This document shows, one piece after another, positions 12,725 through 16,358 of a stretch of 16,358 nt of DNA. The DNA is from Calditrichaceae bacterium (GTDB lineage: Bacteria > Calditrichota > Calditrichia > Calditrichales > Calditrichaceae). Below the pieces are notes generated by a model that had not been told where the DNA came from, ran no database searches, and worked only from the letters and a program-made list of their open reading frames with translations. Location of the stretch: the NCBI GenBank assembly GCA_024763405.1, contig JANTFQ010000016.1, positions 1 to 16,358 on the forward strand, given 5' to 3'. Position numbers and translations under genes: made by a program. Positions within the stretch are counted from its first letter, which is position 1, and the number at the start of each line of letters is the position of its first letter.

Positions 12725-15445
12725 TTAGAAACCAAGTACTAAATTAAACAGGGCATTTCTTTCATTTCCGGGAAGAAGGCCATATTCGTTACCGATCTGC
12801 CAGAATTCTTCATTCATAATATTATTGATATGCAAAGAGGCGTTCATATTGAACATGCCGACATTCTGCTGCCAGCCGACGATTACATCTACAACCGTCC
12901 AGGCCGGAAGAACGTCACCTTCTTTGGCATAGGTTTCTGTCTGTGTATCATATTCCAGACCCACAAACTCATTACCAGGAAGAATATAATAATCTTTATA
13001 ATGACGGGCAGCCATCGAAACATAAAGCGGACCGTTATTATAACTAATGACATTCGACATCATGAACTGAGGAGCGCCCGGTTCAATATTACCTTTTTTA
13101 ATACCAAGCTGTTCACGGGCTTCATCAGAGACATTGTCGCCCCAGGCATTTTCCATACGGGAAACAGAAGTACCCAGCGATAAGTTCTTTGATAGAATAA
13201 TATTGCTGTTGAACTCGATACCGCGGTAGGTCGCGTCGCCAACCGGAATATAACGGCGGCCTTTGTAATCATAACCGGGTTCATTCGCTTTCGTCGGATC
13301 CGTAATTCTATAGGCTTTATTCTGGAACTCAATATTATATAAGTTTAATTTAAAATTGAATGCTCTGGTGGCAAAACCTAAACCAAATTCATAGTCATCG
13401 GAAATTTCGATTTTTAAATCATCATTCGGCTGACCGTAATTAAAGAAATATTTAACACGCGGCTCGTTGTATACGCGGCTGTAGTTTGCGAATAAATTCA
13501 AGTGGTCTGTAAGATTATAGTTTGCACCGAGTTTTGGAGAAACAAAAGCATAGTTCTTTTTAAAATCAACCAAGTTGTATTTAACATCCGCATTATTTAC
13601 GAAGCCGTCATTGTTTCCGCCTTCCAGGTTCTGAGTCATAACATATGTTCCATCAGCAACCGGACGGTTATTCGAAGACGGGAAATCTTCCTTAATGTGA
13701 TACATTCTCAAAGCATACTGTAAATCTGTCATAACACTTAAGTCACCCAGATTCCATAATGCATGACCGAAAATTGAAAAATTCGGTTTGGTATTGGTGT
13801 TATCATAATAAACATCACCTTCACGGAAAATAGACTTTGCTCCGCCAACCTTTATCTGCGCATTATCCAGAGCAACGGAAGCATCCGCTTTATTTCCAAA
13901 GGTATTTGTAATTAAACCATAATGGCGTGCCCACCAGTAACGGCCTTCGGCACCAACTGAAAACTGATGGTTCATCCATTTGGTATTATAGGTCGCAACG
14001 GCACCAAACTGGTTATGAATGGAATGCGCACGGTATTGATACACACCTTTTTTCAGGAAATTATAACCACCATTAGCAAATGTGGAATTAGCTCCCATAT
14101 CCATAATATCCTGCATCGTGATATCGCCAGTTGCCGAACGGTAGCCCATGCTGGTGAAGGCCCAGGCATTACTGATATTTTCACCGTATCCGCGTCCCAT
14201 TGTACCAAACGTATTAACCTGCAAATAACTATCTTTGTTTATATCCCAGGTGTAATGCAGTTCTAACTGCGGTTTATGGAATACGTTATTATCAAAAGAG
14301 ACGTTTCCGTTTCCAATAACTTCGCCGCCTTTATCCTTGTCTACGAAACCGAAATACAACATTTCAGCCAGGCTCGTACCGTCTTTTTCCCGCGATGTTA
14401 AGCCTGGGTCATTGTCGGCTACATAAGGATGGCTGTTAAAATCACGTCCCCATTTTGCATAAGTATCCGCTTTATTCGAATAATAGGAATAAGCATGAAA
14501 CTGAGGTGCTCCATGCAATACCAAACGAAACGTATGATTTTCATTTAGAAAATATGATAAACCGAAGTAATAGGACATTCCCTGATAATAAGTGTCTTTT
14601 CTCCAGCCGTTGCCGGTCATATAATTAATACGGGTTAAAAAAGACATTTTGTTGTCGGCGAACAAACCGGTGTTATAATCAAAACCCAGTTTATACGTAT
14701 TGTACATACCGGCAGTCGCATTGATTTTTAAGCTCGAAACAGCGGGAGCGTCTGCGGTTAATACATTAATGGAACCACCGAAAGCACCGGCGCCATATAA
14801 TGAAGAACCAGCACCACGCTGTACCTGGATGGACTGAGAGCCACTTGGAAGCGCGCCCCAGTTTGACCAGTATACTTTTTTCGATTCGGGGTCATTTACT
14901 TCGATATTGTTAATCATAACACTCATACGCTGTTCATCAAAACCGCGGATATAAACCTTCGAGTCACCAAGTCCGCTTCCACCGTCTGAAGTCACATAAA
15001 TACCCGGGGTATTTACAAACAGATGCGGAACGTCCTGAACCGTGAAACCTTTTGAAATTTCATCGGAAGAAATATTGGTAAAAGCAACCGGCGTTTCACG
15101 TTCTTTCGCGCGGCTGGCTTCAACGATAATATCACTTGTTTTTAAAATATTGGCTCTTAACGCAAAATCAACCTGTGTCTTTTTCCCGGACACGGTTACG
15201 CTTTTACGTACTTCATTATAGCTGACAAAAGAACATACGAATGTGTAGGTTCCATCATCAATTTCGAAGAAGAACATACCATCTTCGTCGGTTGCGGCGC
15301 CGACAGAAGTGCCTTCAACAAAAACGTTAGCGCCTGCCAAAGCTGCGCCAGTAGCCGCATCGGTAACCTTACCAGCTACGCTGCCTGCGAAAACGCTGCT
15401 TACAGCAAACATAAGGACCGAAATAAAAAGTATGATTTGTTTCAT
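12725..15445 (-). CDS. TonB-dependent outer-membrane receptor with carboxypeptidase-regulatory-like domain
   Basis: A 906-residue outer-membrane transporter. Residues 1-20 are a signal peptide ending F-A before Gly21. Residues 21-98 form the beta-sandwich CarboxypepD_reg-like domain (G-K-V-T-D-A-A-T-G-A-A-L-A-G-A-N-V). A TonB-box-like segment, D105-I-I-V-E-A110, follows. The plug runs from about 117 to 232 and includes V-Y-I-R-G-F-D, Q-V-Q-R-G-A-G-S-S-L-Y-G and G-G-S-I-N-V. The rest is a 22-strand-type barrel rich in aromatic residues, ending L-V-L-G-F with a C-terminal Phe suited to Bam recognition. The ATG at 15445 has GGAGG four bases upstream. Domain order is typical of FCB receptors. The substrate cannot be told from sequence; no SusD-like partner is adjacent, so a SusC role is unlikely. 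The neighbouring ccm genes do not prove a heme or iron substrate. Confidence 0.94.
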   Translation of the reverse strand: MKQIILFISVLMFAVSSVFAGSVAGKVTDAATGAALAGANVFVEGTSVGAATDEDGMFFFEIDDGTYTFVCSFVSYNEVRKSVTVSGKKTQVDFALRANILKTSDIIVEASRAKERETPVAFTNISSDEISKGFTVQDVPHLFVNTPGIYVTSDGGSGLGDSKVYIRGFDEQRMSVMINNIEVNDPESKKVYWSNWGALPSGSQSIQVQRGAGSSLYGAGAFGGSINVLTADAPAVSSLKINATAGMYNTYKLGFDYNTGLFADNKMSFLTRINYMTGNGWRKDTYYQGMSYYFGLSYFLNENHTFRLVLHGAPQFHAYSYYSNKADTYAKWGRDFNSHPYVADNDPGLTSREKDGTSLAEMLYFGFVDKDKGGEVIGNGNVSFDNNVFHKPQLELHYTWDINKDSYLQVNTFGTMGRGYGENISNAWAFTSMGYRSATGDITMQDIMDMGANSTFANGGYNFLKKGVYQYRAHSIHNQFGAVATYNTKWMNHQFSVGAEGRYWWARHYGLITNTFGNKADASVALDNAQIKVGGAKSIFREGDVYYDNTNTKPNFSIFGHALWNLGDLSVMTDLQYALRMYHIKEDFPSSNNRPVADGTYVMTQNLEGGNNDGFVNNADVKYNLVDFKKNYAFVSPKLGANYNLTDHLNLFANYSRVYNEPRVKYFFNYGQPNDDLKIEISDDYEFGLGFATRAFNFKLNLYNIEFQNKAYRITDPTKANEPGYDYKGRRYIPVGDATYRGIEFNSNIILSKNLSLGTSVSRMENAWGDNVSDEAREQLGIKKGNIEPGAPQFMMSNVISYNNGPLYVSMAARHYKDYYILPGNEFVGLEYDTQTETYAKEGDVLPAWTVVDVIVGWQQNVGMFNMNASLHINNIMNEEFWQIGNEYGLLPGNERNALFNLVLGF

Positions 15446-15745
15446 ACTGCCTCCATTTAATTAAACGGTTAGTGAATTATATGAGTTAGTGTGATTTTTT
15501 AAATATTGAATTATGGAAAACATTCGGGATGATTGATACCGGGCAATCTTCTTGTTTGTATGTAACAAGTAACGGATCATTATTTGCGATATCCACTATT
15601 TAGTTTTGAGGAAATTAAATGTATCAGGTCGTTTATTGATCATTTAATAGGGTGCAAATGTATCGCAATTATGTGATTCAAGTCAAATATTTTTTTGTTA
15701 AAATTTTATTAGGATAACACAAAAGGCGGGTAACTTCTTAAAATA
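15446..15745. other. Non-coding stretch: long leader of the receptor gene
   Basis: No gene is seen. The stretch holds the promoter at 15655-15687 and, if that promoter is right, a transcribed leader of about 200 nt ending in AAATGGAGGCAGT before the ATG. The leader is AT-rich and includes a weak 6-bp hairpin (CTTGTT and AACAAG, about 15552-15570) but no T-run terminator. I see no cobalamin, TPP or other riboswitch core that I can recognise. Confidence 0.6.
15655..15687 (-). promoter_or_regulatory. Candidate Bacteroidetes-type promoter for the TonB receptor gene
   Basis: On the minus strand TTTG (15687-15684, within TTTGACT) is followed after 21 nt by TACATTTG (15662-15655), matching the -33 TTTG and -7 TAnnTTTG consensus. 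The same stretch also reads as TTGACT with 18 nt to TACATT, so it has some sigma-70 character. The start site would be near 15648. The bases after the -7 box (CACC) resemble those at the ccmC promoter. Confidence 0.65.
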
Positions 15746-15955
15746 CTATTTGTAGCGTACTTCATGTTCGTACATTTCCTGCACGACTTTTCGTAAAATT
15801 TCGTCTCGTTCATAAAATTTATTACGAATCCGCAAACGAACCAGTTCTAATTTCTGAGCTTCTATACCCTGGGTAACTGATTTGCTTTTCACTGTTTTAG
15901 CCTTATTCTGCACGTGACGGCCTGCATAGTTAAGCTGTGTGTTTTCTACTTTCAT
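15746..15955 (-). CDS. Small charged protein, possibly FlgM-like
   Basis: A 69-residue, highly charged protein with no signal peptide or membrane segment. The C-terminal half (about 34-66) is predicted helical and reads L-V-R-L-R-I-R-N-K-F-Y-E-R-D-E-I-L-R-K-V-V-Q-E-M. The pattern of an arginine-rich helix, an aromatic turn (F-Y) and then an E-I-L-x-x-V-V helix resembles the C-terminus of FlgM-type anti-sigma-28 proteins and related small proteins of unknown role. The N-terminus is Lys/Gln-rich and probably disordered, as in FlgM. Similarity is weak and there is no flagellar gene in the window, so this is only a suggestion. The ATG at 15955 lacks a good ribosome binding site. It lies 73 bp after the kinase gene and about 60 bp before the receptor promoter. 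Confidence 0.6.
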   Translation of the reverse strand: MKVENTQLNYAGRHVQNKAKTVKSKSVTQGIEAQKLELVRLRIRNKFYERDEILRKVVQEMYEHEVRYK

Positions 15956-16028
15956 TAAAAAAAACTATCGGATAGCTTAATCTAAACTTTAATTATGATA
16001 GATGGGGGATCAAAAAATAACCAGAAGT

Positions 16029-16358
16029 TCAGGGAAGCGGGAATTTCATGATAAAACGGTTGCCAACCTTATTATCTAAATCAACCTGAAGGCTGCCGCC
16101 GTGTGCTTCTACTGCTAATTTGCTAAAAGTAAGAGTGAGTCCCCGTCCCAGACGGAATCCTTCATTCTTAATTTCAACCTGACTAAATTTATCAAAAATA
16201 CTTTCACTGTATTTAATCGGGATTTGAATACCAAAATCATGCAGAACAACGCCAACTTCTTTTTCCGATACAAATGTCTGTACTTCAATTTTTCCGTCGG
16301 CAGCCACATTAGAAGCGGCAAAACTAAGCATATTATCAAAAACCCGTTCCATTACGGA
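16029..16358 (-). CDS. Histidine kinase, C-terminal ATPase domain only
   Basis: The gene enters from the right edge; the frame stays open to the last base, so the sensor and phospho-accepting parts lie outside. The visible 109 residues form a GHKL-type ATP-binding domain: N-box R-V-F-D-N-M-L-S-F-A, G1-like D-F-G-I-Q-I-P, F-box I-F-D-K-F-S-Q-V, G2 G-R-G-L-T-L-T-F-S-K-L, then A-H-G-G-S-L and a C-terminal beta strand. In G1 the second glycine of D-x-G-x-G is Gln. G2 keeps the G-x-G-L-x-L form, and the sequence F-S-Q-V is typical of hybrid or cyanobacterial-like kinases. Its partner regulator is not visible. A stop at 16029 is followed by the small charged protein. Confidence 0.88.
   Translation of the reverse strand, partial: SVMERVFDNMLSFAASNVAADGKIEVQTFVSEKEVGVVLHDFGIQIPIKYSESIFDKFSQVEIKNEGFRLGRGLTLTFSKLAVEAHGGSLQVDLDNKVGNRFIMKFPLP

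Noticed and set aside
15446..15654. Cobalamin or other known riboswitch in the receptor leader
   Set aside because: No B12-box or other recognisable aptamer core was found by eye, and the leader is AT-rich with only weak hairpins.

Overview
The window reads as a bacterial chromosome segment from the FCB superphylum, most likely a Calditrichota- or Ignavibacteria-like lineage. Three observations point there. Two well-spaced candidate promoters have the Bacteroidetes-type form (TTTG, then 20-21 nt, then TAnnTTTG). The TonB-dependent receptor carries an N-terminal carboxypeptidase-regulatory-like domain. A UbiA-family enzyme closely resembles archaeal-type digeranylgeranylglyceryl-phosphate synthases, which are known in FCB bacteria. 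The phylum is an inference, because no rRNA or other marker gene is present. Every gene I accept lies on the minus strand, so transcription runs from high to low coordinates.

Right end (about 16358-15446): the C-terminal ATPase part of a histidine kinase, cut by the window edge; a 69-residue charged protein with a weak FlgM-like C-terminus; then a 300-base gap that holds a good promoter and a long leader for the next gene. 15445-12675: a 906-residue TonB-dependent outer-membrane receptor and its rho-independent terminator.

12613-7724: a System I cytochrome c maturation cluster in the order ccmA, ccmB, ccmC, ccmD, ccmE, ccmF. The 45-codon ccmD is easily missed, and ccmC appears to have its own promoter. 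CcmE is the CxxxY type rather than the His type. The thiol-reduction partners (CcmG, CcmH) are not in the window.

7723-7002: a roughly 720-base gene-free stretch. It contains a cluster of short perfect hairpins with GAA or TTC loops, a terminator, and a candidate truA promoter whose -10 box lies in one arm of an 11-bp inverted repeat.

7001-1: a compact, probably co-transcribed housekeeping run: truA, transaldolase, htrA, purC, psd, pssA, a DUF4321 protein, tatA, an exported protein of unknown function, a UbiA-family prenyltransferase, and the start of maf. Several junctions overlap (purC/psd, psd/pssA, ubiA/maf). psd and pssA together make phosphatidylethanolamine. The UbiA enzyme may add an ether-lipid or isoprenoid function to the same membrane-lipid group. 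Most of the window is ordinary core gene content. The points worth a second look are the non-canonical Ser-Ser processing site of Psd, the hairpin cluster, the regulatory DNA upstream of truA and ccmA, and the archaeal-like UbiA.
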